64,000 nt of DNA, taken from Canna indica (taxonomy: Eukaryota > Streptophyta > Magnoliopsida > Zingiberales > Cannaceae). Positions 10,756 through 22,774 of the stretch are shown here, piece after piece; positions within the stretch are counted from its first letter, which is position 1, and every line of letters starts with the position of its first letter. The notes below the pieces were generated by a model, which searched no databases, had not been told where the DNA came from, and saw only the letters and a program-made list of their open reading frames with translations. The stretch covers positions 41,204,501-41,268,500 of the forward strand of contig CP136890.1 in NCBI GenBank assembly GCA_034359265.1, written 5' to 3'. The position numbers and the translations under genes are program-made.

Positions 10756-13479
10756 AACACAGATTAGTTAATCACTATAATACTGAATATTTGACTAACG
10801 TAAATTATGTCCATTTGAATCACCTAGATATAGAATTATAGATAACTAGTTTATCCTACGGCATATGCCACCATTTACTGTACACCAAGCAGCACCTTTT
10901 CTTTTTCTAGAGGAATAAACTCAAGTATAAGAACCTGAACAATTGTGACCTAATAAACCTTTTAATTTAAAATGGCACATGATCTTAATTAATTGCATTA
11001 GAAAATGTCTGTCTAGCTTCTTATTCAAGCTAGCAAATTATCTAATGCTTGACAGGCATTATTGAACCAATCTGCAAATTTAATAATTGTCCATATATAT
11101 ATCTTGATTTTTTTTGGCCTAATCCAATACATGTACGAAACCGAAGTGCATGGTTGATTCCAGGCATCATAATCAATTAAAATGTGGTCGAGTGCTTCAA
11201 TGATGGCCGCAGACTCATGTACCTAAAATTAAAGATGCAAAAAGTAGGACATTAATTGATACTGCGGACTAAAGAGAAGCTAAGTAGTAGTACTGCAACG
11301 CAACGTGATATGAACACATTGGTCCATCAAGTATATGCTTTGTGATAATTTCAGCAAAGATAGATTAGGATTCTATGATGAATTTAAGACCTACTTTATA
11401 TCATTGCTCCACTTTCGGTTTGTACAATGCAGTGTTAGGAATCCATATCACTTCAAGAATCATATACGCCAATTTAATGTAAATCCACCCCTTACCTTTG
11501 GAACGATCTTGTTTCATTTCGAAGTATATGTACGTACAGGTTGGGTTGAGACAAGGAGAAGAAGAATAATTCTTTTAGCTTTGCTAGAGGACTAATTAAT
11601 GTTCAGGGCAGGCATGATAATAGACAGGAGGACATCAATGATTAACTGCTAGAGTTGTGGAATTCTAACCTTCAGCTACAAACTAAAGCCTTTGCGCTTG
11701 CCGCCATTGGTTCAGATTTAAAGAAGCATTTGGAGATGGCAGAGTATTAATTAGATTAACTGTTGATTCCATATGTATAAGTTAATAATTTTCTGCATGA
11801 ATTGGATATATTGCAACCATTACAGCAATGTGTGTCCAAGTTGTCAAATCCAATATCTGACTCCTCACAGCATTCTCGATGCTTAAAATAGGGCTTCTTT
11901 TAGAACAAAGTTGAAAAAGGAAGAATTAGCTATTATATATACCACGCTTTATAGGTGTTGCAGTCCAACTCAGACCACCATTTTGGATCTGCTTGCCATT
12001 GCATCTGGAAACACTATCGACTACTGAATAGTTAGGCCTTGGTTTTTCACTAGCTCCTGTTGATTCCCGGAATAAATTCTGTTCTCCTCCTCTGGAAAAT
12101 GACTCATTTAAAAGATATGGCAAGGTCACAATAGAAATGCTGGACCATCATTCCATTTGCAAAGCAAATGATACAAATAAACAATTAATATATATTTATG
12201 TATATAATGTTAGAGGTACGTAGAGTATGCATGCATGACGCAGTTTCCTAATAGTCAGCAATCAAAATATTAGCTATATATATTAAGTGTATATATATCA
12301 GGATTGAGGATTGCTGCTATAAGTATTGTCGAGAATATAGTTCTATATATTTTTCGTTTAAGTAAAAGTACAATCCATTTAAGCTATGATTTTACTCGAT
12401 ATATATGCATATGCATGTATTGTAATGCGGAATGCTTAATTGGAGAGGTGAATCTAATTCTGATAACCCATGCATGCAACTGGCACGTGATCAGTTTTTC
12501 CTTTTCTTCCAAACGACATGCAGAATAGATTCAAGATTGAAGATGAAGGAAATCTGACATGAAAGTAAAAAAAAGGCTTTTCTCTGCAAAAAACTGGACT
12601 ACTTCCCAAAGCTAGAAAGAGATGATTTCCTCCAGTTGCCAATATATCCTCCAGATCGTTCTCAAAGTTTAGAATATAAAATAACGAAATTGAGCATCTA
12701 AAGTTTTAGAATATCTTTATCCTCTCAAGGAATTCTCTGTTTCCAAGTGCCAATGCATGCATGCAATCACCATAAAATGAGTATATATATGCCTTCACGA
12801 TCCTGTAGCTTTAATTCCTACCTATAATTTAGAATCCGGAAAAAGTCAGCAATGTCTACATCAGACGACTGTAGTTAACATTTATAAGGTTAAAGGTGGG
12901 AAATTAGAATAATGATGTGAAATTTTCTAGTTAGGAGTAAAACGTGATCCAATGTTATATATATATATGCAGTAAACTATAAGTGCAGTTTATATATATG
13001 TGAGTATATTTCTCCAGATGTATTTTATTGAGTGTTCAACTATCTTCTGGCCACAATAAAAGAGAGATACTTTTTATAAGATGTTTTGGATAAGGAAAAC
13101 AAGAAAGTGAGACATTGGATATATATAGCGTTCAACTACAAGTCTACAACACGATGGTCTTAGTAAGTACATAGAAAGTATCTCTCCCAGGACAGACACT
13201 TAGCAATGCATTGCATGCACTTATGTTTCTTTTGAAAGTTAATGGAAATATATAACAAATTATTAAGTGCTCAAAAAGCATGTTTTTCTGAGGTTGTCCC
13301 TCGAATGTTGACTTTTTATTGTGGGTGGTGATGGGGAGCACAATTTCATGATATGGTCAGAAAATATTTTTAAATAAGGCCCAGTTGTAAATATTTTCAT
13401 TAGGATGTTTTTATTGCAAAATGGCAAAAAAAAATCAAATGAACTCGGTAGTGAGTGAAGAGAATATATATTATACCAA
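10756..13479. other. AT-rich intergenic DNA
   Basis: Long AT-rich stretch with many short TATATA runs and poly-A/T tracts. No ORF with a recognisable domain. A 67-codon minus-strand ORF at 11926-12129 has a protein-like composition but could not be assigned and has no visible companion exons. No RNA gene was recognised. Confidence 0.5.
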
Positions 13480-14108
13480 TTCTAGGGCACACAGGTGAAG
13501 AGACAGAGAACTCTCGACGAGTAGAAGAAAGCTTGCATTTTAGTTTCAGGTGAAAAAAGAATACAGAAAATACAAAATTACAGAAGAAAAAGTTAATGTC
13601 CGCCTTTATACTTAAGCGGCTTTATTTGAAACATAAAAAGTAAGATTACCCAAGTGCCCTTATGGCACACATACTGTATATATCTTCTACACTGTTCAGG
13701 AAAGTAATTTCCTTATTTAACTAGAAAAATACTATATCCTCTTAACTCATGTGCCTTAAAATCTTCCTAATACTCACATATAATAAACTGCCCATGATTG
13801 TTGATGAAATTACAACTCATGTTATTGTGAGTGATTAGAAAAATTTTTATAGACTGATTTTTAGAAGGATATAACAACACTCATTTAACTAATACTCATC
13901 CAGCTATTTAACTAACTCTTATTATTTGATACTTCTCCATTTGCTTGAGATTTCTTACTTCTTCACTCAGTACTCGATACCAGTACTCAACACCCTCCCC
14001 TCAAGTTGGTACGAGAGAAGAGATTCTCCAGTCCCAACTTGAAACACATGTTCTGATGCAATTGCACAAGAAGTGCTTTAGTTAGTACATCTGGTGGTTG
14101 AAAAAAAT
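13480..14108 (-). mobile_element. Copia fragment C4: 3' LTR and RNase H tail
   Basis: Read on the minus strand, 14108-14000 encodes the end of a Copia RNase H (QPPDVLTKALLVQLHQNMC, then FKLGLENLFS). A polypurine tract follows (AACTTGAGGGGAGGG) and then an LTR starting TGTTGAGTACTGG at 13992. A TATA-like TAAGTATAAAG lies in the LTR (around 13610 on the plus strand). The LTR's outer end, at about 13480-13500, is not sharply defined. The internal side is cut at about 14108, where CACTA-like DNA begins. It is a different Copia family from C1-C3, judging by LTR sequence. Confidence 0.7.
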
Positions 14109-14109
14109 T

Positions 14110-14778
14110 AAATGCAATACAAATAATTATGTTCTCAAATTATCAAATTAGGGGCAATTCAACGGTTGTACGTCGTATGAAAAATCATCTACTTCGTTTA
14201 CACAAACATATATACAACCCCCGAACGGATCTAAGGTTTTGCAAAATTAAAACCTAACTCATCGATGCCTACGTGAAACGTATCAACTCGTCATGATTAT
14301 TTTCTAAATTTGTGGATGTCGGTGTGAGTCCACAGTGGATGATTTCGGTGTGAGTCCATAGTAGATGATTAGAAGGCGACGCTGAGGTGCATGAAGTAGA
14401 CATCGACAAATCGGGCAGCGGCGAAGATTGAAGAGAGAGGAGAGAGCGGGAGAAAGAGGGCACGAACACAAATTAAAAGTGTTTTCATCGATGGCCCGTC
14501 AGCTGTCGGTATATCATATCACTGACGGTTGACGTGGCCCTCTCTAAGCCGTCGGTGATGAGTTTTTTATTTTCGCACCGAATGTGCGCCATCAATCAAT
14601 AAGCGACGGTCGTCACTAGCTGTGACTAGTGACTTATTTATATCACCGATGTCCCACTGGGTCCTTTCTAAGCTGTGGCTAATAACTTGTTTCATTCACG
14701 CCCTGTGCGCGCAATCGGCTATGAGCAACGGGCTAAGGCGGCCGTATACAAGCTGTTGCTGTTGTTGTCACATCAGTC
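14110..14778. mobile_element. Terminal fragment of a CACTA transposon
   Basis: The sequence 14115-14380 aligns by eye with 51459-51780, the transposase-side end of CACTA-1. Shared blocks include GTACGTCGTATxAAA, ACGGATCTAAGGTTTTGC and TACGTGAAAC. It also carries two copies of the same 26-bp unit beginning GTCCAxAGTxGATGATT. Downstream, 14480-14700 has subterminal repeats with GACGGT/AGCCGTCGGTGA cores, analogous to but different from the GCAACGGC cores of CACTA-1, so it belongs to a sister family. No CACTA terminus is left at the right side, where Copia C3 begins. Confidence 0.75.
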
Positions 14779-15030
14779 ATTGCTGGTGCAACTATGATCA
14801 TGCACACTTCTATGTTCACACTCATAGTACATACTAGAAGATTCAATGGAAGTTATTTTTCTTGTGACATTTTTGGGCACATGGTTAGAGACCATGCACT
14901 TAAGAGGAACCCCCATGCTAGATTTACGTTCCTAAGATGACTAACAATCAAGGACCCAAGAAGATTTGGATACCTAAAGTTTGCCTTTTCTCCTTTTGTA
15001 GATAGAGAACCATCCTCAAGCAAGTAGGAG
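14779..15030 (+). pseudogene. Copia C3 gag C-terminal remnant
   Basis: The sequence around 14795-14925 translates to a His-rich run (HAHFYVHTHS) followed by the second zinc knuckle region, here degenerate (YFSCDIFGHMVRDHALKRN, with the last Cys replaced by His). It matches C2 4850-5060. The frame is broken repeatedly. Confidence 0.75.
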
Positions 15031-16460
15031 TACTTAGATCTTGTATATCGGTTGCTCAAAGCACATGACGGGTGATATCAATTTATTTGCAACCTTATCA
15101 AGCAAGGATGGTGGGCATATGACTTTTGCAGACAATGCCAAAGGTAAGATTGTTGGCATTTGTGATATAGGTATACTTTCTTACCCTTGCATTAAAAATA
15201 TTCTATTAGTTGATGAGTTAAAACATAACTTGATAAGTATATCTCAACTATGTGATAATGGGTATTTAGTTGTCTTTGAAGCATCTAAATGCATAATTAG
15301 AAATGCATCATCAAATGATATTATTTTCATTGAAAATAGGCACGAAAATGTTAACACTTTAGTTTTAAATATATTGCCTAATCCACATGTTAGATGCTCA
15401 GATGGAAAATAACTCTTGGTTATGACACAGAAGGCTAGGACATGCTAGCATGAGTCTTATTCAAGAAATAACAAAAAAAGATAGTTAAAGGAATACCCAA
15501 AATAAAATTTGAAAATGATAGACTTTTTGATGCATGACAACATGATAAACACGTAAAGTCATCCTTTTATAGCATAAATCAAGCTACCACATCTGCGATA
15601 ATTGAACTTGTGCATATGGATCTTTTTGGTCCTTATGGTGTTGCTAGCTTAGGTGGTAAACTTTATTGCATTGTTTTAGTTGATGATTATTCAAGATTCA
15701 CATGGGTTTTCTTCCTAGTTAAAAAGAATGAAATATTTGATTTCTTCAAAAGATTTGCTAGGAGAGTAGTGAATGAAAAAGAAATTTTTATTTTGAAAAT
15801 TAAAAGTGATAATGGAGGTAAATTTAAAAGGGTTAATTACTGTATATATCCCAACTTTTACTCTCTCTCCCTAATATATTCTATCTTTTCATTTGTATCA
15901 AATGAGATCTCTAATTTTTATTTCGTTTTAAATCTACCCCGCTGTTAACTACCCGTTAATTATTCCATTTGAATATTGACGTGGACATGCTAATCCCAGT
16001 CAACATGTCCACGTCAGCATTCAAACGAAATAATTAACAAGTAGTTAACAGCGGAATAGATTTAAAACAGAATAAAAATTAGAGACCTCATTCGATACAA
16101 ATGAAAAGATGAGATATATTAAGGAGAGAGAGTAAAAGTTGGGATATATATAATAATTAACCCAATTTTAAAATAATTTTTTTTCAAAATTTTATGATGA
16201 GCTTGGTATTGAACATACCTTTTTTCCCCTTAGAACCCCTCAACAAAATGGGGTGGTTGAGGGAAAGAATAGAACTTTACAGGAAATGACTAGGACTATG
16301 CTTTGTGGAAATAATTTGCCTAAGTATTTTTGGGCCGAAGCCAAAAACACCTCTTGCTATGTTTTAAACCGAGTTTTGTTAAGACCAAAAATTAAGAAAA
16401 CTCCTTTTGAGGTTTGGAATGATAGAATCCCAAGTGTGTGATATTTTTGAAATTTTTGGT
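15031..16460 (+). pseudogene. Copia C3 protease and integrase, interrupted by a MITE
   Basis: The protease region at 15041-15412 starts with a damaged active site (YIGCSKHMTGD instead of DSGCSKHMTGD) and includes GKIVGICDIGILSYPC. The zinc-binding part near 15420-15540 has stops. The integrase core at 15610-15835 shows HMDLFGPYGVASLGGKLYC, LVDDYSRFTWVFF and KSDNGGKF. It is cut by the MITE at 15830-16163 and resumes at 16180 with FYDELGIEH and TPQQNGVVEGKNR (Arg to Gly in VERKNR). The first Asp, second Asp and Glu are therefore on different sides of the insertion. Confidence 0.88.
15830..16163. mobile_element. Mutator-type foldback MITE, 334 bp
   Basis: Long inverted ends: the left side starts GGGTTAATTACTGTATATAT and continues CCCAACTTTTACTCTCTCTCC. 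The right side is the mirror, GGAGAGAGAGTAAAAGTTGGG and then ATTAACCC. Similarity of the two arms extends to the centre (TTAACTACCCGTTAATTATT versus AATAATTAACAAGTAGTTAA), so the whole element can fold. It is flanked by AATTTAAAA (15821-15829) and AATTTTAAAA (16164-16173), a 9-10 bp duplication with one extra T. That fits Mutator-like elements. No ORF. Confidence 0.85.
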
Positions 16461-17050
16461 TGCAAGTGTTTTATTTTAAACACTAAAGAATATCTAGGAA
16501 AATTTGATTCAAAATCAGATGAAGGAATTTTTCTTGGTTATTCTAATAGTTCCAAAGCTTATAGAGTTTATAGTAGTAGAACTTTTGTTGTTGAAGAATC
16601 AATGCATGTTACATTTTGTGAAACTAATGATTCTTCAAGAACTTTCATGATTATGAATGTAGGTGAAGAACTTGAGGAATTGATGTTTCATGATAAAGAG
16701 GTTGAAGATGAATCTAATGAAGAACCTTCATCCTCATTATCCCAATCTCAAGTAGAAGAAGAAGAAGGTCTACCTGTTCTCCCAAAAGCTTACCGATTGA
16801 CAAGGGGTCATCCAATTGATCATGTCATTAGAGAACCCTCAACGGGAGTGGTAACGCGCTATAAACTTAAAAATATTATCAATATGTTGCCTTTATTTAT
16901 GAAGTAGAGCCTAAAAACATTAAGGGAGATATAGATGATGAATTTTGGGTTAATGTCATACAAGAAGAACTAAATCAATTTGAAAGAAATAATGTTTGAG
17001 ATTTAGTACTTAGGCCTAGTAAACAAACCATAGTTGAAACTAAGTAGGTG
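16461..17050 (+). pseudogene. Copia C3 integrase C-terminus and linker
   Basis: It carries FGCKCFILNTKEYLGKFD, GIFLGYSNSSKAYRVY and an acidic Glu-rich linker (near 16670-16760), then IDHVIREPSTGVVTR. These are the conserved post-integrase blocks of Copia polyproteins. This segment is deleted in C2. It is open from 16407 to 16907 and then has stops. Confidence 0.85.
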
Positions 17051-18390
17051 TATAGAAATAAGTTAGATGAAGATTAGAGGCTAGTGGCCCAAGGTTATAA
17101 TCAAGAAGAGGGTATAAACTACAATAAAACTTATACTCCCGTAGCTAGATCAGAGGCTATTCACATGCTTTTAGCTTTTGCAAGTTTCAAAGATTTTAAA
17201 CTTTTTCAAATGAATGTTAATAGTGCTTTTCTAAATGATTTTATTATGGAAGAAGTGTATGTTGAACAACCCCTCCTTCCCCATTTTGAAAATTTTGATT
17301 TCCTAAATCATGTTTATAAATTGAGAAAAACTTTATATGGTTTAAAACAAGCCCCTAGGGCTTGGTATGAAGGCTTTCAAGCTTCTTAATAGAACAAGGT
17401 TTTAATGTTGAAAAAACCGATGTTTTACTTTTCATTAGGCATGACAATAATGACATTCTCTTAGTCCAAATATATGTTGATGACATAATCTTTGGTGCTA
17501 CTAATAAATCTTTTGTGAGTGGTTTGCTAAGTGCATGCAAGATGAATTTGAGATGAGCATGATGGGAGAACTTTCCTTCATGCTTGGACTTCAAATCAAG
17601 CAAACTAAAAAGAGAATTTTCATCAATCAAGCTAAGTACACAAAAGAGCTAATTAATAAATTTGAGATGGATAAAGCAAAGATAACATCAACCCCCATGA
17701 GTCCATCCACCAAGCTTGATAAGGATGAAGAAGTTATCAAAGTGGATGAAAAATGATATCGATGGTAGTTTACTCTATTTAACCGCAAGTAGATCCAATA
17801 TCATGTTTAACATATCTCAATGTGCTAGGTTTCAATCATGCCCCAAGATATCTCATTTGACTGTGGCAAAATGCATATTGAGATATCTTAAGGGTATAAT
17901 TGATTTAGATTTATGGTATCTAAATAATGCATCTTTTGAGTTGATTGGTTTTTCGGATGCCGATTTTGCCAATTGTAAGATAGATAGAAAAATCACTAGT
18001 GGGTGATGTCAATTCCTAGGCATGAGTTTAGTTTCTTGGTTTTCCAAGAAGCAAAATTCGGTTGCACTTTCAACTACCGAAGTGGAATACATCACTGCAG
18101 TTAGTTGTTGTGCACAAATGCTTTGGATGAAACAAACTCTCATAGATTTTAGATTGAATTATTCATGTATACCTATTCATTGTGATAACACTAGTGCAAT
18201 TAACTTAAGAAAAAATTTGGTATTACACTCTAGGACTAAGCACATAGACTTAATCACTTTCTCAGAGACAATGTAGCAAAAGAAAATATATCTGTAGAAT
18301 TTGTGCCTACCGATAAACAACTTGCAGATATATTTACTAAACCATTGAATGAAGAGCTTTACAAATTTAAGAATGCAATTAGGTATTTGT
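17050..18390 (+). pseudogene. Copia C3 reverse transcriptase and RNase H
   Basis: Motifs in order: QGYNQEEGINYNKTYTPVA, FKLFQMNVNSAFLND (Asp to Asn in the first catalytic motif DVxSAFL), [20 protein letters not shown] (near 17473), FMLGLQIKQT, LTASRSNIMFN, DADFANCK, STTEVEYITAVSCCAQ and CDNTSAINL. The frame changes near 17390, 17520, 17750 and 18010. Substitution of a catalytic Asp together with the frameshifts shows it is inactive. Confidence 0.9.
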
Positions 18391-18834
18391 ACTCTTCCAC
18401 ATGTTTAAGTTTTCAAAAATTGCATGTCTATTTGGAAAATTGGTTTTTATGGTATCATCACACTTAAGTAATGCCTTGTAACGGGGGCTTTGCGACTTAT
18501 TGATGTTTGTCTTCCATAGGGCTCACTTTGGTAGGAAGGACTATAGTGGTAGCTAGATGATACTTGGTTTTATGAATTTTTTGATTTTCATGATGAAACT
18601 CATTAATAGTACCTTGCACTCTTGCCCTTTTTGATTGATGTCAAAAGGGGGAGAAAAGATTTACTCATATGTGTTTTATGATGCATATAGTTAGAGGGAG
18701 TTATCTATTATATATGCATGTTATTAGGGAGAGCCTAAGTTAGTTTTTATCATAAACTCCCAAATGAGAACTTATCATCATTTAGAATTGCTTACTTTTC
18801 ATGATTAGTTTGTCATCATAAAAAATGGGGAGAT

Positions 18835-19939
18835 TGTTGGCCCAAGGGTTCATCCTAGGCCTCACTATCTATTTTGATGGTAACAAACATGTATCTAATC
18901 CATTTGGTGAGTTTTTGGTACAGTTTGATAGAACGATACGTCTATGAAGTTCGTCCAAAAAAATGCAAGGAATCGAGTAAAATTGGCTCCGGTGGCGATT
19001 GAGTTGAAATTGAGTCGAACCCTAGGTTTAGGCTTAGAATCAAATGTAATATATTCCTAGGACATGACCCAAGTCCATTACCAAGTTTCTCCAAGTCAAA
19101 ATCCAAGAAGAAATCCCGAAAATCTATGTAAGCTTAAAAAATCCAAGGGTTTCGGCCGATCCGCGGCCGATCGACGGTCACCCGATGATCGATTGTAAGC
19201 ATAATGGAAAATTTTCCAGTAGCTAGTCGGCCGATCCGCGACCGACCCTCGATCGATCGAGGATCGATCGACGGTCGACCGAAAAGCCCAACAGATCTAT
19301 TTAGACCCGTTGAACGACTAGTTGGCCTCAACCACTCTCACCTCCTCTATAAATACACCTAGTTTCAACCATTAAAGCTTCCTAACTGTTTATTTTATTG
19401 AGAAAATCCTTAAGTGTTTGAGCCTTCAAGAGTAATCTAAAGTCCTAGTTCTCACTTCTACACTCTCAAGTGGTGGTCTTCAATCTTCAACCTTCTCAAG
19501 GCAAAGCTCTTCATCTTCTTAAAGCGTTGGAAGTTTAGAAGGCCGGAGATAGGAGCACAACAAGTTTATTTTACATTTATTGCTCCTTTATTGTGTTTTC
19601 ACCTTGTTGTGTTGATTTGATAGCCTAGCTTGCAAGGTGTGCTTGTGAAACACCTTGGTGTGATTGTAGAGATTTGTTTTGCTAGGAAATAGTTGTTGAT
19701 GTATTCTCAAAGGGTTGAGAACTAAATCCTCATTGTATTGTTAGGAAAATATTTTATCTATAAAGTGTTAAGGTTAAAAATCCTTATTTGATTATTGTGC
19801 TTAGTTTATCATTCATAGCATCCATACTCAATGAACTCGAGTAGTTGTATTAAGTTGCTTAAAATCGAATAAACTAGAATTAAAGCTAGAGTTGGATCAC
19901 ACACTATTCAACCCCCCTTTTAGTGTGGGTATTTGAACA
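18835..19939 (+). repeat. 3' LTR of Copia C3
   Basis: Begins TGTTGGCCCAAGGGTTC right after a polypurine tract and ends ...GGGTATTTGAACA. Its length of 1105 bp is close to the C2 5' LTR. A TATA-like CTATAAATA lies near 19352. The U3 (19150-19285) carries a cluster of CGATCGA/GGTCGACCG palindromes. It shares the 3' signature CACTATTCAACCCCCCTTTT with C2. Confidence 0.88.
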
Positions 19940-20208
19940 AGATAGACACCATAAACCTAAACTCTATCTTCCTGAAGAATCCCGAGCGTCGACGAGCGTC
20001 CCTATCGATTTCTCTGATTTCTCTGATTTTTTCGATCGGGGACGTTGTGCGCTAACCGACTTGGAATATGAAAATATTTCTCAATGAAAATATTAGTTCA
20101 ATGTTTGTTATCATCAAAACCAAGATTAGGACAAAGGTTGAAAACCTTAGGTCAATACCAACCATTGCGAGCAAGTAAGATTTACCCGGCCCCGTGGTGG
20201 GCGCCAAA
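19940..20208 (-). repeat. Copia LTR start fragment and Tat-type primer site
   Basis: The stretch at about 20060-20160, on the minus strand, reads as the start of a Copia LTR (TTGGTATTGACCTAAGG, then TTGGTTTTGATGATAACAAAC). Next to it, around 20190-20207 on the minus strand, lies TTTGGCGCCCACCACGGGG. This resembles the TGGCGCC-type primer binding site used by Tat/Ogre-like Gypsy elements and abuts the LTR that follows. Confidence 0.55.
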
Positions 20209-20409
20209 TGTCCTTGCCTGAAGTCGAGGTGATGTTGTTCGATGCGTCTCCTTCTCAGGTGCGACTCCGATGGAGGGGACCTACAAAAGACACTTTGACG
20301 CTCAAGTAAGAATTAGTTCCTGGTGTTGGTAATAAAAATTGGAATCTTTTTTTGTACCTGGGGAGCATCGTGTCTGTATAATGTAGGATAAGGGATGTAT
20401 GACGATATT

Positions 20410-22774
20410 TGTAAGTTGAATGACCTACACTAGAGGTGGTGAATAGTGTGTCAACTAAAATCTTAAGCCTAAAATCTGATTTTGAACGATTCTTGATTAC
20501 TTAGGCAAATTATCAATTTAAAGACTAAATGCGGAAGTGAATAAACAAGTAACCACACAATAAAAAACCATTGCTAACACATAGATTTATAGTGGTTCGG
20601 CAACCCCGCCTACTCCACTACCCAAACACCCTGCTTAGGATTTCCAACTCTAGTTTAATAGTTAAAGTGTATCCTACAAGAGGATTTAAAAGCTAAGGCA
20701 CCGACCCTCACACTTGAGAGTTACTCTCACACACCGAGAGTTCCTCCACAACTTCTTCTCCTAAAGACTACACAAATAATCCTAGCAAACTAAGTTTATA
20801 CTAGTGGACTTATGCCTCTACACTAAGGCTACCACCAACCTCTTGACCTAACACACTAGGTCAACAAACAACACTTTAAAGATAACAAAAACAATAAAAA
20901 ATACACAAGTAAATGGATCAATAAATCAAATACAAGTACTTAGCTCCAAACAAGAAGTCTTTGCTCCTCTTGATGTCTTTTGATGACGAATCAATAGGTT
21001 TTAAAGCTCATTCAAGAAGGTATATGTCAAAGGCTAGGGTTTGAGAGAAATGACTCAATAAAGACTCTAAATATTATTAGAATGACTCATGGAATAGTTA
21101 GACTTTGGAAGGCTGGTTTCAGGAGTACTTATAGGGCTCATAAAGGTAGGATCTCAAAACTAGTCGTTCAATGGATCTAAATAGATCGGTTGGGGCTTTC
21201 GATCGACCTTCGATCAATAACCTGGATCCTGGGCGTTTTTTTTTTAGATTGTTGATTTCTCACCAGCCTTATATACATTCCTATAAATAATGAAATAAAT
21301 TAATATCTCTATAAATAAGTTAATGTCTCTATTTATTTTTATTCTTCATCACTTTTAAAACATAAATGTAAATAAGGAAATACCCCCCCTACCCCACATT
21401 TGGATTCAATAAAAATATCAAAAAATGGATAACATACAAAATGGTCTCTCAAAGAAAAAATTGGTCAAAGTGGTCCCTCTAAAACATGACTCGGGTAAAA
21501 TAATCCCAGACTCGGCCAAAATAGCCTATACAAATAACCTATAAAATATACTAGTAAAAAATATGTGGTCTCTAAAATATGATTCGGGCAAAATAGTCCC
21601 AGACTCGGGCAATAATGAATGTCAACAAGTATCAAAACTCGGCTATTTTGCTCGAGTCATGTTTTAGAGGGATCACTTTCACCGATTTTTTCTTTAAGGG
21701 ACCACTCTGAAAATCCAATTATATTTGAGGGACCAAATTGTACGTTATCCCATAAAAAAAAACAAAATTCTTAAAGATCAAAATCCAAATTTTGGGTTCT
21801 AGCACTAATATGCAAAAATCAAAAAATTTAAAATCTGAAAAATAAATATAGACATTTACTTATTTATAGAGACATTAACTTATTTCCTTATTTATATAAA
21901 TGTATATAAGGCTTGTTAGAAATCAACAAGCAATCTGATAAAAATATCCTAGAATTTAGGTTATCGGTCGAATACCACCCAATCTTCAGTCGACTGAGAG
22001 CCCCAACGGATCTATTTTAGATCAGTTGAATGGTTAGTTTTGAGCTCCTACCTTTGTGAGCTCTATAAATACTACTGAAACCACCCTTCCAAAGTTTCTA
22101 ACTATTCATTGAGTCATTCTAATAATATTTGGAGCCTTTATTAAGCCATTTCTCTCAAACCCTAGCCTTTGACATATACCTTCTTGAATGAGCCTTAAAA
22201 CCTATTGATTCATCATCAAGAGGCATCAAAAGGAGCTAGGACTTTCTTGTTTGAATCTAAGTACTTGTATTTGATTTGTTGCTCCATTTACTTGTGTATT
22301 TTTTATTGTTTTTGTTATCTTTAAAGTGTTGTTTGTTGACCTAGTGTGTTAGGTCAATTGGTTGGTGGTAGCCTTTGTGTAAATGCATAAGTCCACCGGT
22401 GTAAACTTAGTCTGCTAGGGTTAGTTGTGTAGACCTTGAGAGAAGAGGTGTTGGAGGAACCCTCGGGTGTGATCATGGTCGGTGCCTTAACTTGTAAATC
22501 CTCTTGTAGGATACACTTTAAACTGGTAAACTATAGTTGAAAATCCTAAGCGATGTGCTTGAGTATTTGAGTAGGCGGGGTTGCTAAACCACTATAAATC
22601 TATGTGTTAGCATTGGTTTTTTATTTTGTATTTACTTGTTTATTCGCTTCCGCATTTAGTCTTTAAATTGATAATTTGCCTAAGTAATCATGAAACGTTT
22701 AAAATCAGATTTAGGCTTAAGATTTTAGTTAATATATTACTCATCCCCCTCTAGAGTAGGTCATTTGACTTACA
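20410..22774. mobile_element. Palindromic insertion of two head-to-head Copia-type LTRs
   Basis: The left arm (20410 to about 21420) is the reverse complement of the right arm (about 21755-22774). Landmarks seen in both include ATGACCTACxCTAGAGG, AAATCTTAAGCCTAAA, the AGTGGTTCGGCAACCCCGCC motif, GTGTATCCTACAAGAGG and CAAGCCTTATATACAT. Each arm is a Copia-like LTR: it carries the AGTGGTTCGG...TACTCCACTA motif (in the opposite sense), GTCGAC-type motifs and a TATA box (CTATAAATAC, about 22070). Both outer ends are therefore LTR 3' ends (TG...CA overall). The insertion is flanked by a perfect 5-bp duplication ATATT (20405-20409, 22775-22779). There is no coding sequence. Confidence 0.8.
21425..21752. 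mobile_element. Small foldback MITE at the palindrome centre
   Basis: The left end TGGATAACATACAAAATGGT (continuing CTCTCAAAG) and the right end ...GAGGGACCAAATTGTACG followed by TTATCCCA are inverted repeats of about 25-30 bp with several mismatches. The inside has further internal inverted similarity around ACTCGGGxAAAATAxTCCCAGACTCG. The flanks are AT-rich and no clear target duplication could be fixed. Family unknown. Confidence 0.6.

Larger units (their letters stand above)
14779..19939 (+). mobile_element. Ty1-Copia retrotransposon C3, 5'-truncated
   Basis: Plus-strand Copia closely related to C1 and C2. The 5' LTR, primer site and most of gag are missing; it begins near the His-rich/second zinc knuckle part of gag and runs through PR, INT, RT and RH to a full 3' LTR (18835-19939). 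The polypurine tract AAAAATGGGGAGATTG lies just before the LTR. Compared with C2 it retains the integrase C-terminus and the linker (16407-17000). A Mutator-like MITE interrupts integrase at 15830-16163. Confidence 0.9.

Noticed and set aside
11926..12129. 67-codon minus-strand ORF that might be a terminal exon of a host gene
   Set aside because: Composition is protein-like, but no family could be named and no neighbouring exons were found in this AT-rich stretch.
13440..13480. Primer-site-like TTGGTATAAT left of the C4 LTR
   Set aside because: Matches only the first six bases of the tRNA-Met site, and lies on the wrong side of an LTR that already has its polypurine tract at the other end.
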